Translations under genes and position numbers: made by a program
From: Isoetes taiwanensis
Lineage: Eukaryota; Streptophyta; Lycopodiopsida; Isoetales; Isoetaceae
Assembly: GCA_021234155.1 (NCBI GenBank)
Contig: JAJEKV010000008.1
Coordinates: forward strand, 3,175,008-3,239,007
DNA: 64,000 nt
Direction: 5' to 3'
The notes under the pieces: model-generated
The model's input: only the letters and a program-made list of their open reading frames with translations
The model's database searches: none
Told to the model about the DNA's origin: nothing
Shown here: piece after piece, positions 1-9,612 of the stretch
Layout of the letters: every line of letters starts with the position of its first letter
How positions within the stretch are numbered: the first letter of the stretch is position 1

Positions 1-298
1 GCAGTTGGATGAACTTAGGTGTGATGCTTACATTCGTGTTCTTCATGGACAACGATTGCAAAAATCTTTACATGACAAACGTATTAAGACAAAAACATTC
101 AAAGAAGGCGATTTGGTTCTTCTTTATGATTCTCGTTACAAAAATTTTCCGGGCAAGTTAAAGTTTCGATGGCTTGGCCCTTATCAAATTGTTCAAGTGG
201 TGCAACCCAGCGTTTTCAAGCTGGCTGAGTTAGATGGAACTCCATTACCTACACTAGTTAATGGCTTTAGCCTCAAACAATTTCATACAACAGAGTGA
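1..298 (+). pseudogene. Ty3/gypsy integrase C-terminal end (pol, 5'-truncated by window)
   Basis: The reading frame enters from the left edge and stops at 298, so the first codon is outside the window. The protein end has the pattern FKEGDLVLLYDSR...FPGKLKFRWLGPYQIV, then VFKLAELDGTPLPTLVNG. That is the usual C-terminal SH3-like (GPY/F) module of Ty3/gypsy integrases, which helps bind and join element DNA to the host genome. No chromodomain follows. It is the tail of a longer pol polyprotein, and no LTR is recognisable just downstream. The visible part is open, but nothing can be said about whether the rest of the element is intact. Confidence 0.85.
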
Positions 299-1190
299 CA
301 ATCATCCACCGGATCTTTGTTCGGAACCACGGAGACACAGCGGATAGTGACTAAAGCGGCATATTTATATTATATAGGTGAAATTTTTACAAAATGGCGA
401 GCCCATCTATTTTCGCTATGGGCGAGCCCTATTTACAAAAGCGGGCTCGAGCCCTATCTACTAACGTCCTAAGAAGAAAAACCCTCTACTCGGGTTGGGC
501 GAGGTGATCTCTTGAGATGTGGTATCGGTTGTTCTCGGGGTCGGTAGCAGTGCGAATCACCTCCATCCGTTGGTATGGGGATCGGCATGCTTTCGGCCAT
601 GCCGGCACACCACCCGTCCATGGCAATGCCACGATTGTGGCACCGCCGAGGTCGAGGCGATCCATTTTACAAGTAATCCACTCGGGCGGTTAGGCGGCAT
701 AGTGCACTTGCCGTGCAATCCGGCCCGAACATCTCTGGCGCCATCGGGTGTCTCAAAGCCGCTCACTATTCGTCTTATATAGCCAACCAGGGACCTCCCA
801 CATCGGCGTGGACCAATCGAGAAAATTCGCCAGCGTGGTTTTGCAATGCAAAATTTTGTTTCTAAATGGAGAATCTTTTCTCCCCCGCATATCTAGCCAT
901 GGTACCTTCGACACCTTCGTTTTAATGATATCCCACTTCGAGTTACCCGGCATTAAATGACATTCTTTCTTTTCCGCCCGTCGAACATTAATGTGCGTCC
1001 TTTCGCCACCTGTCACATCCGATCATTCTCTCACGTCTCATCTACACCGTTCCTTGCTTCTCCCTTTATCGTTTGGGGCTTAGCCAAAATTTTGCCTTTC
1101 AATCGCCTCCTTCGCATCTCTCGCCACATGGCATCATCAACGGTTGCCGTTTAAGCCCTCATCATGCCCCTTCGCCTACACTTGCGCCGC
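299..1190. other. Non-coding stretch between pol end and tandem LTR-element copy 1
   Basis: No gene is recognised. This is GC-richer than most of the window (runs such as gcgggctcgagccc). It probably holds the 3' end of the element owning the integrase and the degraded 5' part of copy 1 of the tandem LTR element. I looked here for the LTR seen at 4255 and 7825 and did not find it. Confidence 0.4.
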
Positions 1191-1194
1191 CCTA

Positions 1195-4100
1195 AACCTT
1201 TTTTCCGTCTGGCGCCGTCTTGACTCTACGCTCTCCGCCTCCTCAGACGGTTCCTTTGTTCAGGCGGCTCCTCGCCATGGCTGCACCCAAATTTCCTACA
1301 CTTCAAGCTTCTGCTCCAAGGGATGCGACTCTTTTCGAGTCTGTGTCTTTCTCGACGCCCACCTTTCGCGAGGCCCTTCTTGGTCCAAGTCGAGAAGTAG
1401 CGGAACACCAGAAGCTTTACGAATTCTCACAAATGGAGCTCCCGGCTCCAAATCCGGAGCAATTGAAGCAGTTCGTCGCTCACATCGTCAACAGCCCGGA
1501 AGGCCTTGCTACGGTGGTCGATGGCACCACCATTTTACTTACTCGACCCTTGATTTACGGGGGTATTCCGTATTCCTTTGCAAAACCTTACGTATCTTGG
1601 GCTGCTTTACGGGGACATGGATGTCACTTTCGGTTCGGTGTTCACGCTTATCAAGCCACCCGGCATCGCCTCACAAATATTGCCAAGTCACATGACACTT
1701 TTGTGAAGTTTACGTGGCGCCAAATTGCTTGGGTATTCCATCAAGAACACCCATATCAATAAAGCCGTTCTATAATATGGTCATCGCGCCATCCGCTCCA
1801 ATCTCCACATTGATTGTACGGCTTTTGTTCTACAGCCTTCTTCAAAAGTAGGCGCATTGGGCTACTCCCTCCTCATCTCACGAAGTTTTAGGTGGGTGGC
1901 CATCTTCGGGCACTCATCGTCATTAAATTCGGTTCTGCGAGCCCTTCCACTTCTCATGCCTCCCTTTCGAAGTCTCTGCATTCCGGCGTCAAACCCAACA
2001 AAGGCTGTACCTTCCGCCCACCTTCCCCCGGTCATGTTCAAAACCGGACCACGCGTATCCTTTGTCTCCTCTTCCTCCACTTTGAAGCCCGCCTTCCACT
2101 TCCGTCATGCCTCTCAACAATCTCGGACAAGGCGACAGCGGGGCCCGGCACCTCCACATCCTCGGCGGCTCTGTACCAATTCGGCCGGGGATGTTCAAGC
2201 GGCTGCCATGCGATTACAAGCCTCACAAGAGGCTCCATGAATGGTGTTCAAAGTCCCTAGAGGCTTCGGATGCAGTTCAAGAGACCTTCAAGGCGCCCTT
2301 TGCACAAGTTCAAAACTTGGAGGCCCAACTTCAAGAAAAGCAGCGGCTCTATTACGGGCCCGTGTAGACCTCAAAATATGCGAGGATCGAGACCAGCCTA
2401 CTTGAAGATCAGCGGGCTCCGATTTACAAACCACCATCCGGGGAATTGTTGGAGCAAGACAATACAAAGGATACCCTCACGGGTGACAAGGAGAAAGACA
2501 TTGCTAAGCTCGACACCTTGTACCGCGGAGCTTTCTCACAATTACCGCACTCAAGTTCATGACCTTACGGGGCGTGGCCTTCGACTCACCTCCCTTGGCC
2601 TTTCAGTTTTCCCGCGACAAATCGGTTAACGTCCCTCCGGGCTCGACTTTGGAGGCTCGGAAGCGAAGGTCATAGATGGCCCGAGATTGCCACGCCGTCT
2701 CAATACTCGGGCAATCTTCTTCACATGCCACGCTTCCTATTAAGCGGGTCCGTGATCGATCCGTCTTCTATTAGAAAAGGAGAACGGATCCGTGACACGG
2801 AACATCGGCTCGACAAAGCGGTTCAATCTGGCGAAGAAGCCCAAAACAAGCGGGGAGGGATATATCGACATTGCTACCAACATCCACGTGGACTTCTCTA
2901 CTCCTTCCGGCTATCTTGACTATGTGGTGGCCCGGCGCGGCACCTTTTCCTTTTGAAGTGGTATGCGGCCAATGGCAATGTTCATCAATGACCACTCAAA
3001 GTGCGGATTTCCGCCGGATCTGGCGGATCTTTCTATAGAAGACAAGGGTTTATTTTGTGCACTCTTAGTCTTTGATCAGCTCAATTAAGAAGATCCCGAA
3101 TTGGTCATTTTCCGTGTTGTTCAGCCAATGGCTTATGTTTTCATGACTTCTACGGCGGATCTCCATGATAAATTCGCGATGAGGCCCATTGTGTTTTCGC
3201 GGCAACTCCAATCTTTGCTTGGTTGTTATCACCAACCAACCAATATTTCAAGGATCATGCTCGGTCTCGGACTTTTGAGCGAGGAGTACATGCGAACTTG
3301 CTCAGCACTTACCCCCGTGGCGGGGTGAAACATTGGAACAGGTAAACAAAATTTGGCATCCCGGCGATCTTGAGTTAAGCCCAAATTTATATGCGGCACT
3401 TGGGAGGCTACAATCAAGCTGCGTGGCCTTCGGAAAGCAAGACCATCCCCACGGGTTGGGTCAATCCTCTGTCTATCAATTACTCTCTACTTGAGAATGG
3501 GACCATTGATGTCGTGCTCTTGATGGAATCTTGTTCGAGCATTTAGGGACATGGCTCACGCAACTGCGCTGCGGGCATGCTTCCCTCTCCATATGCTTCC
3601 TTAGGAGTCCCTCCGCCCGCGGTTCCTCTCCTCATTTGGCGTCTTCCCTTTTGGGCCGAAGGTCATGGATGGCCCTATTTGGGTCGACTCGCCCGGATCT
3701 CGACCGGATCTCGGTGGGATCCCGATTTGTCGGGCCTTTCCGTTGGGAAGATAATGCCACCTTGGACACCTGCGAGAATTGGATCTATATTGCTAATGGC
3801 GTGGTTGGCAGCGGCCTGGCGATGCTCTTCATGGCCTTGATACCTTCTTACGAGAATGCCGCCACCTCACGGACCCTTGATCCACCCGTCAAAATTTGGT
3901 TTTATGCGCCCTCGGATGCATCTGGTAAGCTCCTTAAATCGGGCGTCCAATCTTTTCTTGCAATCCGAATGCCGGCGTCGGTGCCGCCGGTCTCGGTTTT
4001 GCCTTCTCATGGAGTGCCGGTTTGTTCGCCGGATGCACATCTTTGCCACGGAAGACATAGTGCGCTCTCACTTCCTCATTGATGCGATCACGCTCTTGGG

Positions 4101-4254
4101 CTCAACACTCGGACGCACTTCAAACACGCCCGGGACCTCATTGGCCATTACCATAATGGGCCGTCCTCATTCGTGAAGATCACTTTCAAGCTGGCTGGTT
4201 TCCGCCCTCGGAGCACTTCCTCCTTTTCTTGGTGAGTGTCGTTTGGTGAGGGAA
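1195..4254 (+). mobile_element. Internal region of tandem LTR element, copy 1 (degenerate)
   Basis: This is the internal domain of a non-autonomous-looking LTR element. From about 1595 to 4254 it is collinear with 5128-7824 (copy 2). Shared blocks include ttgggtattccatcaagaac near 1730 and 5267 and the stretch reading LSIEDKG near 3030 and 6585. Offsets run from about 3535 bp at the left to 3576 bp at the right. Many stops and frameshifts are present. No reverse transcriptase, RNase H or integrase is recognisable in it. It ends in a purine run (4245-4254, ggtgagggaa) directly before LTR 1, as expected of a polypurine tract. Confidence 0.7.
1277..1762 (+). CDS. Uncharacterised ORF of the tandem LTR element, copy 1 (161 aa)
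   Basis: I do not recognise this protein. The start is the ATG in cgccATGGC at 1277, a good plant context; upstream codons of the same open frame lack an ATG. It begins MAAPKFPTLQASAPRDATLF and ends FHQEHPYQ. Its last third (from about 1595) is homologous to copy 2 (5128-5300), but its first 320 bp are missing there, where a gag-like segment occupies the place. It is probably the N-terminal part of an element-encoded protein that continues, frameshifted, downstream. It could also be a captured host sequence. No membrane segment or known motif is visible. Confidence 0.4.
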   Translation: MAAPKFPTLQASAPRDATLFESVSFSTPTFREALLGPSREVAEHQKLYEFSQMELPAPNPEQLKQFVAHIVNSPEGLATVVDGTTILLTRPLIYGGIPYSFAKPYVSWAALRGHGCHFRFGVHAYQATRHRLTNIAKSHDTFVKFTWRQIAWVFHQEHPYQ

Positions 4255-4845
4255 TGTTAGTCTGTGCCTCTGAGTGCAGGGACTATTCATGCATCTGACG
4301 GACGAGTCAAGTCCAAGGATCCTGATCGGCCGCTTGGTCAGTCGTCAAAGGCCCGGTGAAGACCAAAGCGGACGGACCTTGAGACAAAGACCACGCTGGC
4401 GTCAACAAAGGCGGCTCTTTCGGACAAGTAATGCGGCGTCATCCCCAGCGTCGGCGTTAAGCGTGATTCGGGCTTTTCAAGAGGCACGCCCGGCATCCTC
4501 CACAAATCGAGGCCTCTTCCGAGAGTCGGCACGAAATCGGTCGAGTGTCTATATTGGGCCAAAGGCCATTGTACTATATATATGAGTAGAGCTAGCACAT
4601 GAGTTTTTAGATGAGTTTTGAGTCTTGTCTCACTTGGTTTTCTCTCGGTTGCGAGAGCTCATGTATCATCATCATTGATATCAAGAAAGCTTATCATTGT
4701 TGTCTCATTGTTCTTTTGTTTTCTTTTCCCTTTCCTTTGTTTTCTTGCAAATCCCGCGTGACATAGTCCCCGGATTCTCCTGTTAGATCCACGGGTCCTC
4801 ACAGAGGGCTGTCTTGCAGGAGTTCCCGAACCCAGACCCCAAACA
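4255..4845 (+). repeat. Long terminal repeat 1 (591 bp, shared by copies 1 and 2)
   Basis: It starts TGTTA after a purine tract and ends in AAACA. It aligns along its length with 7825-8418: matching blocks include the gggactattcatg region, gtcaaaggcccg, the tattgggccaaaggccattg block and cccagaccccaaaca. A TATA-like box (TATATATAT, 4575-4583) lies two thirds along the repeat, which fits a U3/R/U5 layout with transcription toward the right. No clear tRNA primer binding site follows at 4846. Confidence 0.8.
4575..4583 (+). promoter_or_regulatory. Putative TATA box of LTR 1
   Basis: TATATATAT inside LTR 1, in a block also conserved in LTR 2 (8151-8159). The position within the LTR fits a retrotransposon promoter. 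This is inferred from position and sequence only. Confidence 0.5.
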
Positions 4846-4851
4846 CTCTCT

Positions 4852-5088
4852 ATGCACAAGGCAAGTCACAATCTTCTTTTTCAGACTCTCAAACTGACCT
4901 ATCCCACTTTTGGCAGTACTAAAGGCAAACCATTGGATCAAAGTGCTCAAGCCCACATGGAAGAATTTGAGGCTCTGGATGTCCTGAATGGGCATGCTCA
5001 ACCTCAACTCAAGTTCCATATCTTTTCCACCACGCTGCGTGGATCCCCTCATCAATGGCTCATGGCAAACAAAAGCCATTGGAAATAA
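4852..5088 (+). pseudogene. Gag-like fragment at start of copy 2
   Basis: A 78-codon open stretch just inside LTR 1. The pattern YPTFGSTKG...AHMEEFEALDVLNG...LKFHIFSTTLRGSPHQWL resembles the N-terminal region of Ty3/gypsy gag proteins (F.G...A..H...F, then LK...F..+L+G.A..W). It stops at 5088, and the sequence then switches to the ORF chain shared with copy 1. Copy 1 has unrelated sequence at this place, so one of the two copies is chimeric. Only a fragment of the family's usual length is present. Confidence 0.5.
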
Positions 5089-5216
5089 AACTGGACTGAT
5101 TCCACATTCCTCTTAAAAGACCTTCTTTATCTTGGGCTGCCTTACGGGGACCGGGATGTCACTTTCGGTATGGCGCTTGACTCCTTATCAAGCCAACATG
5201 CATCGCCTCACAAACA

Positions 5217-5756
5217 TTGCCAAGTCGTACGACACTTTTGTCAAGTTTCTATGGCAAAAATTGCCTTGGGTATTCCATCAAGAACACCCATATCAATAAA
5301 CAGTTCTACAATGTTGTCATCATGGCCATCCACTCCCCTCACCATATTGATTGGCCACAAATGATGTTCTTCAGACTTCTTCATGAAGTAGATCGCATCC
5401 GGGCAGCCCCTTCTTCTGGCTTTGACGCCTCAGTGGGTGCCCATCTTCAAGCCCTCATCCGTCATTACCTTCCTATCCCTGGGTCCCCTTCCATTTCTCA
5501 TGCATCCACTCATCAGTCCTTTCATTCCCTTCCTCAAAACCAACAGGCTGAAACTTCATGCCCTACTTCTCCTGGTCATGTTCAACACAACGCCATGCAT
5601 GTCACTGTCTCTTCTTCCTCCACAGAATCCATGCCCTCCACTTCTCATCATGTCTCTCGGGCGTCACGGAACCACGGCAACAACGGGGCCTTGCACCTCC
5701 TCACGCGGTGGGCACTCTATCAATATCAGCGGGATGTTCAGCCGATTTGTCCTTAA
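5217..5756 (+). CDS. Uncharacterised ORF of LTR element copy 2, middle part
   Basis: A 179-codon open stretch. Its middle reads NTHINKQFYNVVIMAIHS, then WPQMMFFRLLHEVDRIRAA, then ALIRHYLPIPG and a Ser/Pro/His-rich tail. Copy 1 has the same protein in broken frames at about 1740-2260. The order (a phrase ending in NK.., an aromatic segment, a .HE+DR.. phrase, then a proline-rich tail) recalls the layout of 'putative plant transposon protein' domains. I cannot confirm that without a profile search. It lacks a convincing start codon and is probably part of a longer chain with 6446-7084. Confidence 0.35.
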   Translation: MPSRTTLLSSFYGKNCLGYSIKNTHINKQFYNVVIMAIHSPHHIDWPQMMFFRLLHEVDRIRAAPSSGFDASVGAHLQALIRHYLPIPGSPSISHASTHQSFHSLPQNQQAETSCPTSPGHVQHNAMHVTVSSSSTESMPSTSHHVSRASRNHGNNGALHLLTRWALYQYQRDVQPICP

Positions 5757-6445
5757 GTTTACAAGACTCCCAAGAAGATTTCATGAATGGAGTTCAAAGC
5801 GTGCACTGGAGGCATCGGAAGGCTGTTCACAAGGATCTTCGGTACGCCACCACGCCAAGTTCAAATCACGGAAGAAAAAGTTCAGCGAAGCACGAGGCCC
5901 TTTTACGAGCCCGTGAGGATCTCAAGCATGCACCGCGATCGGACAAGCCGCTTGTTGGCGATCAGCGAGGCTCGATTACAATCCACCATTCGGGAATTCT
6001 TTGGGGCAGGTCAAGGCCAAGGATAACCTCACGGGCGACAAGGATAACGACCTTGCAAAACTTAACACCACGTATCAAGAGCTCTCTCAAAGTTACACAA
6101 ATCAAGTCCCGACCTTCTTTGGCGATGCTCGAATCACCTCCTTAGAAGATCGGCTTTCCCGGCCCGACCCGGTCAGCTCACGCCTCTCCGGGATCAACTT
6201 ACGGAGGCTAAGAAGCGAAGATCATTGATGGCGAGAGATTGCCCACGCTCGGACTCCATACTCTGGGCAATCCTCTTCACATGGCACGCTTCCGCACAAA
6301 CGGTTCCGCGATCAATCCCGTCTCCTCCTTGAAAAAGAGAATCAGATCCGTGACCTTGACCATCAACTCCAGGAAGCTGTTCAATCTGCTGAAGACGCAC
6401 AACATAAATAGGAGGGTTACATTAATATAGCTCTCCACATTTCAC

Positions 6446-7084
6446 GTGGATTTTGCTCCTCCTTCCGGTTACGGATTATGTGGTTGCCCGGCGCCACCTC
6501 TTTCTTTACGAAGTGGTGCAGCGGCGGACGGCCAGGTTAATGAACAGGTATGCAGTGTGGATTTTCTCAGGATTTGGCCGGACCTTTCCATTGAAGACAA
6601 AGGCTTACTCTGTGCCCTCTTAGTCTTCGACCTAATCCACTGTGAAGATCCTGATTTAATCATCTTCCGAGTTGGTCAGCCAATGGCGTACATTTTTCAT
6701 GACTTCTATCTGGCTCATACACAGCACAAATTCAGAGGTGAGCCACATCGAAATTTTCATGGCAACCCTGATGCACACTGGTTGTTACTGGATAACAACC
6801 CGTATTTAAAGGATCATGATCGGTCTCACACTCTTGGCCAGGAGTACATGCCTGAGCTTGCTCATCATTTACATCTGTGGCAAGCAGAAACACTTGAACA
6901 GGTGCGCAAGAATTTAGCACATCCTGAGGATCTTCAGTCTGCCCAAGTTTATATGCAGCACTTGGCAAGCTACAATCAACTGAGTGCCCTTACGGATAGC
7001 AAGACCATACCCGCGGGTTGGGTTAATCCTCCGATCTCTACTTTCGGCTCTCCCCGGTGGGACCCGGTGGTGCCGTGCTCTTGA
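6446..7084 (+). CDS. Uncharacterised ORF of LTR element copy 2 (about 212 codons)
   Basis: This is the longest open stretch of the element. Clear phrases are WPDLSIEDKGLLCALLVFD, DPDLIIFRVGQPMAYIFHDF, HWLLLDNNPYLKDHDR, LGQEYMPELAHHLHLW and AGWVNPPIS. The homologous part of copy 1 (about 2990-3480) keeps LSIEDKG.FCALLVFDQ and D/E-PELVIFRV.QPMAYVF, so the protein was once coding. It continues after a frame change at about 7085 into the phrases SPYASLGVPPHPRF and ENWIYIANERGWHTP (to about 7487), again shared with copy 1 (3577-3840). The family is unknown to me. It looks globular and soluble, with no Cys/His finger and no transmembrane run. Confidence 0.45.
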   Translation: MDFAPPSGYGLCGCPAPPLSLRSGAAADGQVNEQVCSVDFLRIWPDLSIEDKGLLCALLVFDLIHCEDPDLIIFRVGQPMAYIFHDFYLAHTQHKFRGEPHRNFHGNPDAHWLLLDNNPYLKDHDRSHTLGQEYMPELAHHLHLWQAETLEQVRKNLAHPEDLQSAQVYMQHLASYNQLSALTDSKTIPAGWVNPPISTFGSPRWDPVVPCS

Positions 7085-7824
7085 TCCGGACCTTGTTCGA
7101 GAATTCAGGGAGCAGGCTCAGCGGCCCACGCCCACGAGCATGGCTCACTCTCCATATGCTTCATTGGGTGTCCCTCCACACCCACGGTTTCTCACCTCTG
7201 ACTGGCGTCTTCCGTTTTGGACAAAGGTCCGGGAAGGCCATGCTGGGTGGACTCCTCCTCAGATCTCGACGGATCTCCGATGGGATCCACGTTTTGTTCG
7301 ACGCTCCAATTGGGAAAATGGTGCCACCTTGGACCACACAGAAAATTGGATCTATATTGCCAATGAGCGTGGTTGGCACACGCCCTCTCATGCTGTCCAT
7401 GGCCTTGATGCCTTCTTGGAGAATCTTTGCCACCTCACCGGATCCTTGGTTCGCCGTCAAGCGAGGCTTACATGCTGCTGCTCTTAAGTGCCTCTGCTCC
7501 ATTTCGCTAAATCGGCGTCCTATATTTTATTGCAACCGAATGCAGCGTCGGTCGTTGGCCTTGATTTTGTCTTCTCATGGAATGCCGGTTTGTACTGCTT
7601 TGAAGCCCCTGCGCCCTTGAAGACATGAGTGCGCTCGAGGTTTTCTCATTGATGCTCATCACGCACTTGGGCTCACCACTTCACGCAGCTCTTCAAATAC
7701 GCCGGGATCTCTTTGGCAATTACCACAATGGCGCCAGATCCTCATTCGTGAGGATGACTTTCAAACCGGGTTCCGCCATCGAAACACTTCCTCCTTTTCT
7801 TCACCGAGTGTCGTTTGGGGGGAG

Positions 7825-8418
7825 TGTTAATCCACGTACATCTGAGTACGGGGACTATTCATGCACCACGACGGATCGGTCAAGGCCAAGGATCCTTGAT
7901 CCGGAGCACCAGTCCGTCGTCAAAGGCCCGACAAAAGACCAAGCCGCGGCCGGACCATGCGATCAAAGCCCGTGCCCCCGCCAAGAGGAGGCGTTCAGAC
8001 AAGTGACGGGCCGTCACCGTCAGCATCAACGTCAGCGTGACTTTAGGCACCTCAAGAGGCACCGCCCGGCATTCACCGCAAATCGGGCCTCCTTCGTGAA
8101 TTCGGACCGAAATTAGTCGAGTGTCTATATTGGGCCAAAGGCCATTGTACTATATATATGAGTAGAGCTAGCACTCGATTTTTAGATGAGTTTTGAGTCT
8201 TGTCTCACTTCTGTTTTCTCTCGATTGCGAGAGCTCATGTATCTTCATTGACATCAAGGAGTTGTTTTCATTATTGTGATCTTATTGTTCTCTTTTGTTC
8301 TCTCTTTTCCTTTTGTTCCTTTTGCAAATCCCGTGTGACACAGCTACCGGATTCTCCTGTTTGATCCAAGGGTCCTCCACGGGGTCTTCTTGAGGAGTTC
8401 GAACCCAGACCCCAAACA
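7825..8418 (+). repeat. Long terminal repeat 2 (594 bp)
   Basis: Same family as 4255-4845, starting TGTTAA after the purine tract and ending in AAACA. A TATATATAT box lies at 8151-8159. The two LTRs differ by scattered substitutions and small indels, so the array is not recent. The right flank (ttctg, 8419-8423) has no visible matching target duplication because the left end of the array is not preserved. Confidence 0.8.
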
Positions 8419-8423
8419 TTCTG

Positions 8424-8900
8424 TGAATAAACACAAAAAACGGACAGATTACTTGCTAGATCTTACGAAAGAATGGATTGGTAGTCCTCATTTCACAACC
8501 CCGCACTTGAGTAAAATGAATGAAATGCCGGACTTTGGCCCCACTTAGATGAAGCTCGGACTTCTAAATCTTTCTTGCTTAGAAGTTCTACAAAGCTACA
8601 GCAGGTTTATGTGCTTTGTCACCACTTCTAGAAGATTCAATACCTAATTGACAACATCAATCTACCTCTTTACCAAGCTGTAAGATTCCAACATACCCAT
8701 GCAAAAGGATCCAAGTCTGAATGGAAACACATATATAGACATAGTTGCCCCCAAAAATTTGTATTAAGCTGACTCTGCTATCTCGACCTACAGAAACTAT
8801 TTCAGCCTGCATACAGATAGATTACATCATTTGACTATGGGGGCCTTCCTTCACTCCGAATCTCTATGAAAATGAAAGCATAAAATAAACCCAAACAAAA
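8424..8900. other. No gene seen
   Basis: AT-rich sequence right of the LTR array. I see no coding exon or repeat structure here. Confidence 0.5.
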
Positions 8901-8903
8901 TAC

Positions 8904-9011
8904 CTTGTGGCGCATGTGTATTGAATCTTTGGGGTAGAGGACCCGAGAGGCATTTGAATATTTTGCATTAACCGGTCCTCGGCCTATGCTCTGAAGCATC
9001 CCTTCAAACAT
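8904..9011 (-). CDS. Possible exon of an unidentified gene (36 codons)
   Basis: On the minus strand an ATG at 9011 opens a clean 36-codon stretch beginning MFEGMLQSIGRGPVNAKYSN and ending DSIHMRHK. It runs straight into a consensus splice donor (aag/gtattt at 8903). The composition is protein-like with no low-complexity bias, and the exon ends exactly at the donor. I see no partner exons downstream toward 8420 and do not recognise the family. It may be the first exon of a host gene whose remainder was lost or displaced by the LTR array. Confidence 0.35.
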
Positions 9012-9382
9012 GTTCCTTCCCTCCTTCGAACTTTAGATGTAGAGCCCGGTCCTGAATTAACATTAATATCAATTAGGAACAACACGATGCCACAAGTATC
9101 TGTTCAAGAGTTCTTCCTCTTACTTATGGTCGCTTCTATTCGAGCCATCCTCCTAACTAATGCATTGATGCTTGTTTGTTTCTTCAATTTTCCATGCACT
9201 GTTAAAACAAAGCGGTAAGCTCTGGAACAAAAATTCGTTTGCTAAGCTTCGGAGGCAATGAGACATCTTCTTGGCGAGCGGGACTTGAAGGAGGGAAGAT
9301 TTTAATGAAGAACCACGTAATATGATTTATAACAAGTAGACTTATGCAAACCTCAAGTATGTCTGGCATAAAATATTTTGAC

Positions 9383-9558
9383 CTTCTTCGACGGAACATC
9401 TTCATCAACAAAGTCCCATTTCTCTTTTGCCATGCTCAGAACTTCTTCATCTCCATCATTGTACACCACCTTTTAACACTATTAAATTCAGCTTAATCCA
9501 TTGGGACAAATATGTCAAAGAAACATAACATTTACCTTATGCTTCTTTGTTTTAGCAA
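9383..9558 (-). pseudogene. PDS5-like Tudor-domain fragment, two exons
   Basis: Reading the minus strand, an exon ending AKTKKHK at 9536 (donor gtaaat) is followed by a 66-bp intron. A second exon (9383-9469, 29 codons) begins VVYNDGDEEVLSMAKEKWDF and ends in SKK at a gtcaaa donor. Across the junction this gives KHK-VVYNDGDEEVL..KEKW, which matches the Tudor-domain core of plant PDS5 cohesin cofactors (KHKVLYDDGD.E.L.L.KERWE). PDS5 proteins regulate cohesin on chromosomes in the nucleus. Upstream of the first exon the frame is cut by a small palindromic insertion (9559-9604) and a stop. This is therefore a fragment; the rest of a PDS5 protein is not seen. Confidence 0.55.
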
Positions 9559-9604
9559 TACAAGAAATTTATCGCGGCGGCCAAGGCCGCCGCGAACATT
9601 TCTC
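9559..9604. mobile_element. 46-bp GC-rich foldback insertion with 8-bp flanking repeats
   Basis: An AT-rich area contains tcgcggcggcc-aa-ggccgccgcga (9572-9595), a perfect 11-bp inverted repeat. It lies inside longer imperfect arms starting gaaat..cgcgg on both sides. The insert is bounded by TTTAGCAA at 9551-9558 and again at 9605-9612, which looks like an 8-bp target duplication. A close relative lies in the opposite orientation at 57971-58011. The left end (tacaagaaat) is reminiscent of CACTA-type termini (CACTACAAGAAA), so this may be a remnant or internal deletion derivative. Confidence 0.55.
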
Positions 9605-9612
9605 TTTAGCAA

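Larger units (their letters stand above)
4846..7824 (+). mobile_element. Internal region of tandem LTR element, copy 2
   Basis: Flanked by LTR 1 and LTR 2, so LTR-internal-LTR (4255-8418, about 4.16 kb) is one complete element unit. The internal DNA is only 2979 bp and shows a short gag-like stretch but no recognisable protease, reverse transcriptase, RNase H or integrase. The element is therefore probably non-autonomous. It ends in a purine tract (ggggggag, 7817-7824) directly before LTR 2. Copy 2 is better preserved than copy 1 and keeps longer open stretches. Confidence 0.75.

Noticed and set aside
299-1190. Missing 5' LTR of copy 1
   Set aside because: None of the LTR landmark blocks (gggactattcatg, gtcaaaggcccg, tattgggccaaagg) could be found here.
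4846-4870. tRNA primer binding site after LTR 1
   Set aside because: No TGG-initiated stretch complementary to a usual plant initiator tRNA is visible directly after the LTR.
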